From positions 257,982 through 321,981 of the forward strand of contig MGMF01000014.1 of the NCBI GenBank assembly GCA_001796335.1: DNA of 64,000 nt, given 5' to 3'. The notes under the pieces are model-generated. The model saw only the letters and a list, made by a program, of their open reading frames with translations. It did no database searches and was not told the DNA's origin. Below, one piece after another: positions 52,636 to 60,781 of the stretch. This DNA comes from Chloroflexi bacterium GWB2_49_20 (GTDB lineage: Bacteria; Chloroflexota; Anaerolineae; Anaerolineales; Villigracilaceae). Position 1 is the stretch's first letter, and the number at the start of each line of letters is the position of its first letter. Made by a program: the position numbers and the translations under genes.

Positions 52636-53435
52636 AAGCTGCCATCAAGCGCAGCCTGCCCGGACCATTCTGGGCTTTGCTGGGGCGCACGTATGATGCC
52701 ATCCTGCGCCTGCCGGAGCTGCCCCAGGCCAACCTGCACCCGTGGAGGCGTACCAGCAAACGCAACCTGTCCCTCTTGCGGAATACCCAACGCGGCAAGC
52801 GTTGCTTTATCATCGGCAACGGTCCCAGCCTGCGGGATATCGACCTGGGCAGGCTGAAGAATGAAGTCACTTTTGGGATGAACCGCATCTACCTGCTGTT
52901 CCCCGAGCTGGGTTTTTCCACCACCTACTTTGTTTCGATCAATGACCTGGTCATTCAACAGTGTGCCGGAGACATCCGTGCCCTGACCATCCCCAAGTTC
53001 CTGGCCTGGCGTTCGCATCCGTACATTCAGCCCACACCGGACATGAGCTTTTTATACACCACCTACACCGGCCCCAAATTCAGCCGCAATGTGGGCGGAC
53101 GTGTTTGGGAGGGTGCCACGGTCACTTATGTGGCTCTGCAGCTGGCTTTTCACATGGGTTTTGAAGAGGTCATCCTGATCGGGGTGGATCATAACTTTGT
53201 TTCCTCGGGAGCTCCCAACCAGACCATCACTTCCGCAGGCGATGATCCCAACCATTTTGCCCCCAATTATTTCGGAAAAGGTTTCAAATGGCAGTTGCCC
53301 GATCTGCACACCTCCGAAATAGCCTATCGCATGGCAAGATCGGCTTACGAACAGGCCGGGCGCCGGGTGCTGGATGCCACGCGCGGCGGCAAACTGACGG
53401 TCTTTCCCAAAGTGGATTATGATTCCTTGTTCTGA
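52632..53435 (+). CDS. DUF115/MAF-like protein with GT42-like GNGPSL motif, candidate nonulosonate transferase
   Basis: 267 residues. RCFIIGNGPSLRDIDLGRLKNEVTFGMNRIYLLF (about 55-90) resembles both the DUF115 (MAF_flag10, PF01973) domain and the first motif of GT42 sialyltransferases such as Cst-II, whose CMP-binding loop is GNGPSL. GRVWEGATVTYVALQLAFHMGFEEVILIGVDHNFV is the standard DUF115 core. Maf proteins with this domain attach pseudaminic or legionaminic acid to flagellin. Given two NeuB-type and three CMP-transferase genes nearby, a nonulosonic acid transferase is the best guess. MptE-type pterin pyrophosphokinase, another member of this fold, is the alternative. Confidence 0.7.
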   Translation: MKAAIKRSLPGPFWALLGRTYDAILRLPELPQANLHPWRRTSKRNLSLLRNTQRGKRCFIIGNGPSLRDIDLGRLKNEVTFGMNRIYLLFPELGFSTTYFVSINDLVIQQCAGDIRALTIPKFLAWRSHPYIQPTPDMSFLYTTYTGPKFSRNVGGRVWEGATVTYVALQLAFHMGFEEVILIGVDHNFVSSGAPNQTITSAGDDPNHFAPNYFGKGFKWQLPDLHTSEIAYRMARSAYEQAGRRVLDATRGGKLTVFPKVDYDSLF

Positions 53436-53446
53436 TGCAGACCGCA

Positions 53447-53543
53447 GACCCTAAAGGTCTCTCTCCAAATTGGATGCTCAACCATTTGCGGAAATATTCC
53501 TGCCTTGAACAAGCTTGCGACAGAATGACAGACCTTTAGGGTC
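53447..53543. repeat. Palindromic intergenic element, copy B (GACCCTAAAGG ends)
   Basis: GACCCTAAAGGTCTCTC at the left and AGACCTTTAGGGTC at the right are inverted repeats around about 65 bases. The same ends bound the element at 2997-3089. It sits in the only gap between two plus-strand genes in this stretch and could end or insulate transcription. Confidence 0.6.
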
Positions 53544-53564
53544 TTAACGAAATTATATAAAAAA

Positions 53565-54506
53565 ATGAACCCCTCTTCCGATCTGCCGCTCGTCTCCATC
53601 ATCACACCCTCCTATAACCAGGCGCGCTTCCTGGAGCAGACCATCCAGTCTGTGCTCGGGCAGGATTATCCCCGCCTGGAGTACCTGCTGGTGGACGGCG
53701 CTTCCACGGATGGCAGCCTGGAGATCATCCAGAAATATGCGCACAGGCTCGACTGGTGGGTCTCCGAGCCGGATCACGGCCAGGCGGAAGCCATCAACAA
53801 AGGGCTGCGCCGGGTCAGGGGTGAGTTCGTGGCCTGGCTCAACTCGGATGACACCTATCTGCCCGGGGCTATCCAGAAGGCGATGGCGGCTTTTGCAAGC
53901 CACCCACAGGCCGGTCTGGTGTTCGGGGATGTGCTGGCCATCGATGAGAACGGGCGCACCACCAACCTGCTGCGTTATGGAAACTGGTCATTGCTCGATC
54001 TCATGTCTTTCCGGGTCATTGGGCAGCCTTCCGTTTTTATGCGCAGGAGTGTACTCGAGCAGGCTGGCTATCTGGACACCTCCTACCACTATCTGCTCGA
54101 CCACCAGCTCTGGCTGCGCATGGCACAGGTGGCAGAGATCTGCTATCTTCCAGAGCTGATCTCCGCGGCGCGTTTCCATGCTGAATCCAAGAATGTTGCC
54201 CGGGCCGCCGAGTTTGGCAAAGAGGCCTATCGCATCCTGGTTTGGATGGAAACCCAACCAATCCTGGCGCCCATCCTGGCGCAGAACAGGCCGCACATCC
54301 AGGCTGGTGCCCACCGCCTGAGCGCCTTTTATTTGTTGGATGGCGGGGATGCGCCTGCCTCCCTGCGCGAATACGGGCGCAGTTTCCGCCTGCACCCGCC
54401 CACCGTCCTGCGGGATTGGAAACGCGTCCTGTTCGCTTTCATGTGTTTGCTGGGTCTCAACCGATTGGGAGAGGTGTACAGGCGGGTGAGAAAGGGGTTT
54501 TTGTAG
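53565..54506 (+). CDS. Family 2 glycosyltransferase
   Basis: 313 residues. LVSIITPSYNQARFLEQTIQSVLGQDYPRLEYLLVDGASTDGSLEIIQKY is a textbook GT2 opening. FVAWLNSDDTYLPGAIQKAM gives the D-x-D-like motif, and DHQLWLRMAQVAEICYLPELISAARFH the acceptor-side ED/Q-x-x-W-like motif. It is the last gene of the polysaccharide locus and has no clear Shine-Dalgarno. A hairpin follows 70 bases later. Confidence 0.88.
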   Translation: MNPSSDLPLVSIITPSYNQARFLEQTIQSVLGQDYPRLEYLLVDGASTDGSLEIIQKYAHRLDWWVSEPDHGQAEAINKGLRRVRGEFVAWLNSDDTYLPGAIQKAMAAFASHPQAGLVFGDVLAIDENGRTTNLLRYGNWSLLDLMSFRVIGQPSVFMRRSVLEQAGYLDTSYHYLLDHQLWLRMAQVAEICYLPELISAARFHAESKNVARAAEFGKEAYRILVWMETQPILAPILAQNRPHIQAGAHRLSAFYLLDGGDAPASLREYGRSFRLHPPTVLRDWKRVLFAFMCLLGLNRLGEVYRRVRKGFL

Positions 54507-54576
54507 AGCCGATTTTGTTGAATGTCACAAGGGAAATACCAACCTTTCTCCACCCAACATGACTCATTCTCTTTCA

Positions 54577-54873
54577 TCAGAATTCCGAAGTCTCAAAAGA
54601 CTTCGGAATTCTCTTGGTCTCACCCTCTCCCGCCATAGATCTCCGAAGGATATCAGGGTTTGCGCGTAATTGATCCTCAATATCTTGGCGGACTGCATCC
54701 CAATCGATTTGTTCGTCGGCAAGTAAGACTTCAGTCATCCCGCCATCTTCAGATCCGACTTCAGGAATGTTGTATTTCTCCCTGATTTCCTGTATGATTG
54801 GTAAGAGATCAGGATATGAGGGTAGCAATGAACTGAATAAAGTAGTGTAAACTTCTTTCTGTAATTTCAACAA
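54577..54873 (-). CDS. Small hypothetical protein, possibly a fragment
   Basis: 98 residues from a TTG start (54873); no ATG is available. Not recognised. It is acidic and helical (LLPIIQEIREKYNIPEV, WDAVRQDIEDQLRANPDILRRSM), with no signal peptide or membrane segment. Its last codons and stop lie inside a perfect hairpin (54579-54612), so the end of the reading frame overlaps a transcript-end-like structure. It may be the C-terminal piece of a longer gene that lost its 5' part, or a small antitoxin-like protein. There is no evidence for either. Confidence 0.4.
   Translation of the reverse strand: MLKLQKEVYTTLFSSLLPSYPDLLPIIQEIREKYNIPEVGSEDGGMTEVLLADEQIDWDAVRQDIEDQLRANPDILRRSMAGEGETKRIPKSFETSEF
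54579..54612. terminator. Hairpin at the locus end (terminator-like)
   Basis: AGAATTCCGAAGTCT and AGACTTCGGAATTCT form a perfect 15 bp stem with a 4-base loop. It ends both the plus-strand GT2 gene and the minus-strand small ORF. A T run is not obvious on either side. The TTCCGAAG core recalls the CGTCCCGAAGG palindrome at 3147. Confidence 0.6.
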
Positions 54874-55142
54874 AAGAGTAGGTCAAGTGTTTTCCTCACG
54901 TTAACCACACCATAAGGATATACATATACCCAATCGATATGATTTTACCTAACCGCTGAACTTATGGAACGGTCAACAAGCAAGGATTTGACATTCTGCC
55001 GGAATTGAACCTAGAACCACTAGGTTAAGATAATAACGCTTAACAACATCTCTTCGTAATTAACAAACCAAGTAATCTAAAGAAAACCGTTGCAGTTTCA
55101 AAACTCTAATATCGATGTAATACATGTTTATGAGGAACAATT
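54874..55142. other. A+T-rich gap with a tRNA-like remnant
   Basis: No gene is seen. On the minus strand, 54993-55030 reads like the 3' half of a degenerate tRNA: GTTCTAGG, T loop TTCAATT, then CCGGCAGAATG. The T stem is not fully paired. The remainder is A+T-rich and featureless, with a TTATGAGGAAC just before the next gene. Confidence 0.35.
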
Positions 55143-55670
55143 ATGAGCCCAGACTTACAAACAAATCTTGAAATTCCAGATCTTTGGTACGATATATATG
55201 CTCGATTCTTACCAGGAACGATTTTTACATTTGCAATTCGATATTTATTCTTAGACATTACAACGATCCCAACAGGGGTAGAAATAATACTGTATATAGG
55301 AGCTGGTTACATAACAGCGCTTATTACCCAACCAATTGCATCATTAATCACTGATCAAATCGATAAATCGATACTAAGAAATAAGAAAAAAGAAATACTC
55401 TTCTTTAGACAAGCGGAAAAGGCTCTTGGTGATGGAAATCATCATTCAAAGATAGTTTCTAAAATGCATGGGGAAGTAACTTTTTTCATTCAAGTTGCTT
55501 TATTATCCATATTATATTTTTTGATCGAATTGATATATCTTTCGAATACTTCATATTCTCTAATAATTCCTTGGGTAATATCTTTTCTATCTTTTGGACT
55601 ATCAATCATCGTAGCATATCGGCGTTTCAAACGCGCAGAAAACGATCTAGTAATTTACGCAAAATCTTAG
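55143..55670 (+). CDS. Hypothetical membrane protein
   Basis: 175 residues, unrecognised. Four hydrophobic segments at about 22-38, 44-68, 113-133 and 138-158 are separated by a charged cytoplasmic loop (QIDKSILRNKKKEILFFRQAEKALGDGNHHSKIVSKMH). The N-terminus has no signal peptide. The gene is strikingly A+T-rich compared with the polysaccharide locus and purA on either side, and its neighbours are tRNA-like scraps. It is probably acquired DNA. RBS GAGGAAC lies 6-12 bases before the ATG. Confidence 0.6.
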   Translation: MSPDLQTNLEIPDLWYDIYARFLPGTIFTFAIRYLFLDITTIPTGVEIILYIGAGYITALITQPIASLITDQIDKSILRNKKKEILFFRQAEKALGDGNHHSKIVSKMHGEVTFFIQVALLSILYFLIELIYLSNTSYSLIIPWVISFLSFGLSIIVAYRRFKRAENDLVIYAKS

Positions 55671-55988
55671 TTCATCTCCTGCATTTGTACACTTTTTTGA
55701 TAAGTAACCTACAAGTTTTCACCTGGATAGTCTTGTCTTTTATTGCTTTCCAAGCAGGTTGATAAATTTCTCTAGGGATCGAACTTTTAATATCTAGGTT
55801 CATAACTGCTCGTCATTTTGATGTCAAACTGTAGCCCAACTGGAATTGAGCCTAAATACGCTTGGTCGCTGGTTCGACTCCAACCGGGTCTAATTTGTAT
55901 GTCAATAGGACTTGAACCGTTAACCGCCAGGTTCGAGATTCAATTCCTCGGCGAGGAGCCTTTATTAAAATAGAGATTTTTGGAAATC
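55671..55988. other. Gap with two tRNA-like remnants
   Basis: No gene is seen. Plus strand 55832-55892 looks like a shortened tRNA: a D-arm-like GTAGCCCAACTGG...GAGC, most of the anticodon arm missing, and a T arm GCTGG-TTCGACT-CCAAC. On the minus strand, 55898-55925 looks like a tRNA 3' half (GGTTAACGGTTCAAGTCC, then TATTGACATA). None forms a complete cloverleaf. Confidence 0.35.
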
Positions 55989-56804
55989 CTATTTCTTCAT
56001 TCTAAAAGCAAAAAATCCAACCCCCAAACCACCCAACAACAGGATCGCCCCCAGGATGCCCAGAATGGGGGATTTTGCCTGTCCGTTATTTTCCTGCGAG
56101 GTCTGTGACTTGGATTGGGCGCCAATGCTGACATAGGTCTGGTCACCAGGTTTCAACTGTAATATATAAGTCAAGTCTGTGGTCGGGTTGTATCCATCCG
56201 GGACAGCCGCGCTGACCGTGTAATTCCCTTCGGGCACATCACTGAAACAGACCGGATCCAACCCCTCCAGCGTACTAAGGGTTTCAGAATAGGTGCCGGT
56301 CAGGCTGCTCAAACTGACCGCGCCTCCTTCAATGGTCGGCTCGGTGCCATCCGCAATATAGGCATCAAATTCATCGGTGTTGGCCTGGCGCAAACCATCC
56401 CCATTGACATCGTTATAAAGGGCCACGCACACCTGGGCGTTGCCTAAAAACGGTGTGGCTGACGGTATTATGGAGGTGGGTTGCTGGGAAACGATTGATG
56501 TGGCTGTTGGAATGGAAGGGCCGCCCATGCCAAGTATCAGCTCCTGGCCTTCAAAGACGATGCAATTCTCCCCAAGATGATTCATCTGGCGTAATAGATC
56601 CTGTGAAACACCGGTCAGGATCGATATTAAACTGCAGGTATCATTTGCTTTAACAATATAAATAATACGTCCATCCGGCCCGGCGGTTGGGGTGGCAAAT
56701 TGCTGCAATTGCGAGGCAGGCGCTGCCATCACTGCAAAAGAAAAGCGCAGCAGGAAGAACGCAACCACCAGAATGCCGATACTGATCGTCATTTTTTTCT
56801 TCAT
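55989..56804 (-). CDS. LysM-domain surface protein with C-terminal membrane anchor
   Basis: 271 residues. A signal peptide (MKKKMTISIGILVVAFFLLRFSFAVMA) is followed by a LysM domain (about 47-92: IIYIVKANDTCSLISILTGVSQDLLRQMNHLGENCIVFEGQELIL), which binds N-acetylglucosamine glycans. After a Ser/Thr/Pro linker comes a beta-sandwich like SdrD-B repeats (ALYNDVNGDGLRQANTDEFDAYIADG ... YTVSAAVPDGYN). Then come a polar segment and a C-terminal hydrophobic helix ending FFAFRMKK. The helix plus basic tail would anchor it in the membrane, with the domains outside. It is a single gene; a full hairpin repeat lies just upstream. Confidence 0.85.
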   Translation of the reverse strand: MKKKMTISIGILVVAFFLLRFSFAVMAAPASQLQQFATPTAGPDGRIIYIVKANDTCSLISILTGVSQDLLRQMNHLGENCIVFEGQELILGMGGPSIPTATSIVSQQPTSIIPSATPFLGNAQVCVALYNDVNGDGLRQANTDEFDAYIADGTEPTIEGGAVSLSSLTGTYSETLSTLEGLDPVCFSDVPEGNYTVSAAVPDGYNPTTDLTYILQLKPGDQTYVSIGAQSKSQTSQENNGQAKSPILGILGAILLLGGLGVGFFAFRMKK

Positions 56805-56819
56805 AATTCACCTTGTGTG

Positions 56820-56912
56820 TAACTTCTCAAAAAGTGGGGTGTTGGGATGTGAATGCGAGCGAAGCTCGCATTCACATCCCAAACTTCCCCGGAATTATTG
56901 AAAAGATACTTG
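56820..56912. repeat. Covarying hairpin repeat, full copy 3
   Basis: A 19-base stem (56842-56860 with 56864-56882), loop GAA, left arm containing GGGATGTGAATGCGAGC. The flanks TAACTTCTCAAAAAGTGGGG and CTTCCCCGGAATTATTGAAAAG define the longest form of the family. Compared with copies 1 and 2, four stem positions differ, and each change is matched by the complementary change on the other side. Confidence 0.85.
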
Positions 56913-56942
56913 TATTTAGATTATATCATTCCAAAAAGGCCT

Positions 56943-56960
56943 TCCACAGCCTGATATAAT
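56943..56960 (+). promoter_or_regulatory. Possible purA promoter (extended -10)
   Basis: TGATATAAT (56952-56960) is a perfect extended -10 (TG-N-TATAAT). No good -35 is seen, which fits the extended -10 class. The start of purA is about 150 bases downstream. The leader holds no recognised riboswitch. Confidence 0.45.
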
Positions 56961-57113
56961 CGGCTCGTTGGGAATTGCCGTGGTATAAGGAAGACACATA
57001 TACTGCACCAACCCAGAAATTCCAAGAGAACTATAAAATCATTGGCTGGAAATTGATCGACTGGCGTTATTTATAAAATATTCCATTATTCTGAACAGGC
57101 AACAGGAGATAAT

Positions 57114-58418
57114 ATGGCACTCCAGATCATTGTTGGTGCACAGTGGGGAGACGAGGGCAAAGGGCGCATGGTGGATTGGCTGGCGAGTCAATCGGACTAC
57201 GTAGCCCGTTTTAATGGCGGTGATAATGCCGGGCATACCGTGACCATTGGCAGCCAGATCTATAAGCTGCATTTGCTGCCCTCAGGCATCATTCATCCGA
57301 ATACCATCGGCATGCTGGGGAATGGCATGGTCATCAATCCCAAATCCCTGTTGGAAGAAATGGATTTGCTGCGGGCAGCCGGTGTCACGATCACATCGGA
57401 ACGCCTGCGCATCTCGCATGCCGCCCACCTGATCACCCCCGCTCACCAGGCCCTGGACAAAGCCATGGAAGCTGCCCGCGGCAAGGATAACCTGGGCACA
57501 ACGGGGCGCGGCATTGGTCCGGCTTATACCGACAAAGCCTCCCGCAGCGGTTTGCGCGTGGGAGACATGCTGGCTCCCAACTTCATTGACCGCCTGCGCA
57601 GTCATATTGAAAAAGCCAACCACAGCCTGGGCCTGTACGGGGCTCCCACCCTGGAAATTGCGCCGCTACTGACCGTTTTTGAATCTCAGTGTAAGATCCT
57701 GACTCCCTATATAAGGGATGTCTCTGCCGAACTTCACCAGGCACTTGCTTCTGGCAAGATAGTCTTGGCGGAAGGCGCCCAGGGAACCCTTCTGGACATC
57801 GACCACGGCAGCTACCCGTTTGTAACCAGTTCAGCCACCACCGCACCGGGCGTATTGACGGGTCTTGGCCTGGGATTGGATGCCGCTCAAAATGCACGTG
57901 TGATCGGTGTGGCCAAAGCCTTCCAGACCCGTGTGGGCAGTGGCCCATTCCCCAGCGAATTATCTGGTGAGCTGGCCGGACGGCTACGCGGCACAGGTTC
58001 GAACCCCTGGGATGAGTTTGGCACCACCACGGGTCGCCCGCGGCGGGTAGGCTGGCTGGATGGGGTATTGCTGCGTTATGCAGCCCGAATTAATGGTTTG
58101 ACCGAGCTGGTCATGACCAAGCTGGACATTCTGAGCGGATTCGAGAGTCTTCGGATCTGCACGGCTTACCGTATTGGCGATATGACCCTGGCTGAACTTC
58201 CCTTTGGCCAGGCTGACTTGGGCAGTGTGGAACCCGTCTATATCGAGCTGCCCGGCTGGCAGGCCGACTTGGGTAATATCCGCCGATGGGATGATCTTCC
58301 TGTGCAGGCACAAGGCTATCTCCGCACTGTAACCAGGCTGGGTGGGGTTCCCGTCCGTTATGCGTCGGTCGGACCGGAACGGGAGCAGATCGTTGAGGTG
58401 CCTGCTCTTGAAAGATGA
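57114..58418 (+). CDS. purA: Adenylosuccinate synthetase
   Basis: First step of AMP synthesis from IMP, using GTP and aspartate. 434 residues, the usual bacterial length. IVGAQWGDEGKGRMVDWLASQSDYVARFNGGDNAGHTV (5-42) carries the GTP loop with Asp14 and the switch His. ILAEGAQGTLLDIDHGSYPFVTSSATTA, GVAKAFQTRVGSGPFPSEL and KLDILSGFE are the remaining signatures. RBS CAGGAGA. The stop overlaps the following nucleotidyltransferase-like gene. Confidence 0.98.
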   Translation: MALQIIVGAQWGDEGKGRMVDWLASQSDYVARFNGGDNAGHTVTIGSQIYKLHLLPSGIIHPNTIGMLGNGMVINPKSLLEEMDLLRAAGVTITSERLRISHAAHLITPAHQALDKAMEAARGKDNLGTTGRGIGPAYTDKASRSGLRVGDMLAPNFIDRLRSHIEKANHSLGLYGAPTLEIAPLLTVFESQCKILTPYIRDVSAELHQALASGKIVLAEGAQGTLLDIDHGSYPFVTSSATTAPGVLTGLGLGLDAAQNARVIGVAKAFQTRVGSGPFPSELSGELAGRLRGTGSNPWDEFGTTTGRPRRVGWLDGVLLRYAARINGLTELVMTKLDILSGFESLRICTAYRIGDMTLAELPFGQADLGSVEPVYIELPGWQADLGNIRRWDDLPVQAQGYLRTVTRLGGVPVRYASVGPEREQIVEVPALER

Positions 58419-58983
58419 CCTGCTTGAACGTGCCAGCAGGTTATACCGGGAAGCTGGGGATTTGATGCAAGCCATCCGGTTGCCGGAAACCCTGCAGCCA
58501 TTTGGTGAGGTAGTCACGACTGGCAGCTATTTTTTGGACGTGATGGTCTATCCGGACCTTGACCTGTATGTACCCATGACCAGCATACCGCGCATCTTTG
58601 AAGCCGCGGGTCAGATGGCCGATAGCGATAGGGTCATCCGGGTTACTTTTGAGAATGAAGACCATCCTGGCATGCAGGGCGGGTTATACTTGAATTTCAG
58701 GGTCAACCTGGGTCAATGGGGACGTCCATGGAAGCTGGATATCTGGTGGCTGGATGCAGTCGTGATCGAACAAAAGATGGAGATCATGCATCATTTCAAA
58801 CAGAAGCTCACGCCTCGTGGGAGAGAACAAATTATCCAATATAAGAACACCCTGATCAACAGCGCCGGGCGCACGCCCATGTACAGTGGGTATTATGTTT
58901 ACAAAGCATTTCTGGATGAAGGGCTGCGTGATCCGGCTGAAGTAACCCGCTATCTTATCGCAAATGGCATCCCTATTGATTGA
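58408..58983 (+). CDS. Nucleotidyltransferase-fold protein
   Basis: 191 residues from TTG 58408, whose start overlaps the last 11 bases of purA; the frame open from 58342 lies inside purA. VVTTGSYFLDVMVYPDLDLYVPM (about 31-53) matches the G-S-x(n)-D-x-D signature of the DNA polymerase beta-like nucleotidyltransferase fold. The C-terminal half is helical with a conserved Tyr/Tyr-Lys pattern (GRTPMYSGYYVYKAFLDEGL). Activity unknown; it may resemble small-molecule adenylyltransferases. It is translationally coupled to purA, and a terminator follows. Confidence 0.72.
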   Translation: MKDDLLERASRLYREAGDLMQAIRLPETLQPFGEVVTTGSYFLDVMVYPDLDLYVPMTSIPRIFEAAGQMADSDRVIRVTFENEDHPGMQGGLYLNFRVNLGQWGRPWKLDIWWLDAVVIEQKMEIMHHFKQKLTPRGREQIIQYKNTLINSAGRTPMYSGYYVYKAFLDEGLRDPAEVTRYLIANGIPID

Positions 58984-59010
58984 GCACTTGAACTGCTATT
59001 GCCCGGAATA

Positions 59011-59038
59011 AGAAACGCCCGATCAATCGGGCGTTTCT
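59011..59038. terminator. Intrinsic terminator between convergent operons
   Basis: AGAAACGCCCGA and TCGGGCGTTTCT form a perfect 12 bp stem with loop TCAA. GTTTAA follows on the plus strand and an A-rich run lies on the other side. It separates the purA operon from the convergent protease operon. Confidence 0.88.
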
Positions 59039-59069
59039 GTTTAATCTAAAACGGAACGTTGGATGTAAC

Positions 59070-60770
59070 TCAGTTAGACATGGAAATATCCATTTGGTAG
59101 TTCACCGGGTCTTGATCTGTCCAGACCAGGTCATCTCCAAAAGTGATCGAGTATCCTTCCACATAAACAACAATTGAATAACCAACATTCAAAGCTAATT
59201 TGTCAGGCAGAGTGTAATTTCCCTGATTGTCAGATTTGGCAAATGTAAATATATCGCCATCGGCAAATTCATTCGCTTTCCATTGGTCAAATGTCGTTCC
59301 CGGTTGAAGTACATAGACCTCTGCATTTGGCAGTGGATTGTTGCTATTGGCGTCATATACCTGGCCAAATAAGGTCACCACTCCCGTGGCAACATTGGGG
59401 TTTGGATTGCTGCCACCAGATCCACCGACAATGACATCACTCTGGGCTAACCGGTTTAATTCCTCCCCGGCGTATAATTCAAGATGATAATTACCATCCG
59501 GCATGGGCGACTGGCTGTTATACAGGCAGGTATAAGTGGATCCCTGGCTGCCAAGATTCCAGACGTATTGACTGCTGTACAATACCTCTCCGTCGATGGT
59601 CCATTCCTCCGCCCAGGATTCGCCATCTGTCATACCGCTGAAGTCAAAAGCGGCGGCCATGGCATTAACACCGGATGAGTAAGAGTTTACCTGGTCACCC
59701 AACTCGCAATCCGCTCCACCCGTGCCGGTATACCAGGTGACCTGGTTGAAGGCTTCGCGTCCACTGCCAGATGAACTGGGTTGGCTGGGTGCACCAAAGG
59801 GACTGGCATACTGTTGTCCGGATTGAGCCGCTTTGATTAATGGCAAGGCCAGGTTGATCGAGCGTAGACCATTAATGAACCCGCCTATGGGAATGCAATT
59901 GTCACGGGAGTCCAACGTTCCATCTCCATTGGTATCTTGAACTACCCGGCAATCTGTGACATTTCCACCCGTTCCTGCTGAAGCAGAGGTTGGAACCCCG
60001 ATGATATAACCGGTATCGTTGGCAGCCAGGCCACCGGAATTTCCACCGGCGATGGTCGCATCGGTCTTGATCCAGGCCCGGTCACCCATACCTTCTTCGG
60101 CTATAAATCCGGAAACATTGCCATCTGTGAAGGTAATGGTCTCTCCCCCAATGCCGGGGAATCCAAATATATCGATATGATCGCCCACGTGGAGATCGTC
60201 CGAATTACCCAATTGAACAAAAGGCAGGTTCAGGTTATTTGGGTTCACATTGGCGCCATCCATCGTCGAAGTTATTTGAATTACCGCCAGGTCCATGTAT
60301 CCATCCACAGCGGCAACTTTTGCAAAATATAGGAAGACAGGTGGTTGGTCCTCCTGGTCCATCATCCCGATTGCGAGGGCATCAGGTTCATATTCGTCTT
60401 CCCCCTGGGAGGCTGGACTGGCCACATGCGCATTGGTAAGGATAAGACCTGAGGGGCTGATGATGGTGCCTGACCCGGTATAAATGGGCGTCAGTTCACC
60501 ATTCTTGGTTTGGAGTCCGTAAATTTGAACGGTGGCTGCAATTAATTCTGTGCGGCTGCTGCCCGTCTGTCCATTATTATTTGGAATAACCGGGTTTTGC
60601 GAAACAGGTGTTGCCTGGACTTCAGTTGGCTGGACTTGAGGTGGTTGGACCTGAGGTACCTGGGTCGGCACCGGTTGGACGGTATTGTTATCAAGATTAA
60701 TACATGCCAGGGTAACCATTGCCAGTACGGCAAGCATATGCCAAATGCGGTTTACTTTTTGAAGTTTCAT
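59070..60770 (-). CDS. HtrA/trypsin-like serine protease lipoprotein with carboxypeptidase-regulatory-like domain
   Basis: 566 residues from ATG 60770 (GGAGAC in front); ATG 60782 overlaps the preceding gene and is less likely. The signal peptide ends LAMVTLAC, giving a lipidated Cys near residue 23. A Gln/Pro/Val-rich linker follows. The protease has His in LTNAHVASP (about 112-120), Asp in YMDLAVIQI and Ser in AGGNSGGLAAN, an intact triad. The middle (about 320-460) is an uncharacterised beta domain. The C-terminal 100 residues (LFGQVYDANSNNPLPNAEVYVLQPG ... GNYTLPDKLALNVGYSIVVYVEGY) are a carboxypeptidase-regulatory-like fold. It probably works at the cell surface in protein quality control or processing. 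Confidence 0.88.
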   Translation of the reverse strand: MKLQKVNRIWHMLAVLAMVTLACINLDNNTVQPVPTQVPQVQPPQVQPTEVQATPVSQNPVIPNNNGQTGSSRTELIAATVQIYGLQTKNGELTPIYTGSGTIISPSGLILTNAHVASPASQGEDEYEPDALAIGMMDQEDQPPVFLYFAKVAAVDGYMDLAVIQITSTMDGANVNPNNLNLPFVQLGNSDDLHVGDHIDIFGFPGIGGETITFTDGNVSGFIAEEGMGDRAWIKTDATIAGGNSGGLAANDTGYIIGVPTSASAGTGGNVTDCRVVQDTNGDGTLDSRDNCIPIGGFINGLRSINLALPLIKAAQSGQQYASPFGAPSQPSSSGSGREAFNQVTWYTGTGGADCELGDQVNSYSSGVNAMAAAFDFSGMTDGESWAEEWTIDGEVLYSSQYVWNLGSQGSTYTCLYNSQSPMPDGNYHLELYAGEELNRLAQSDVIVGGSGGSNPNPNVATGVVTLFGQVYDANSNNPLPNAEVYVLQPGTTFDQWKANEFADGDIFTFAKSDNQGNYTLPDKLALNVGYSIVVYVEGYSITFGDDLVWTDQDPVNYQMDISMSN

Positions 60771-60781
60771 GTTTGTCTCCA

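Noticed and set aside
54993-55925. Functional tRNA genes in the A+T-rich island
   Set aside because: None of the three tRNA-like pieces gives a complete cloverleaf; mismatches occur in the T stems and the anticodon arms are missing.
57994-58012. T-loop-like GGTTCGAACCCC inside purA
   Set aside because: It lies in an unbroken purA frame with normal signatures; no cloverleaf can be drawn around it.
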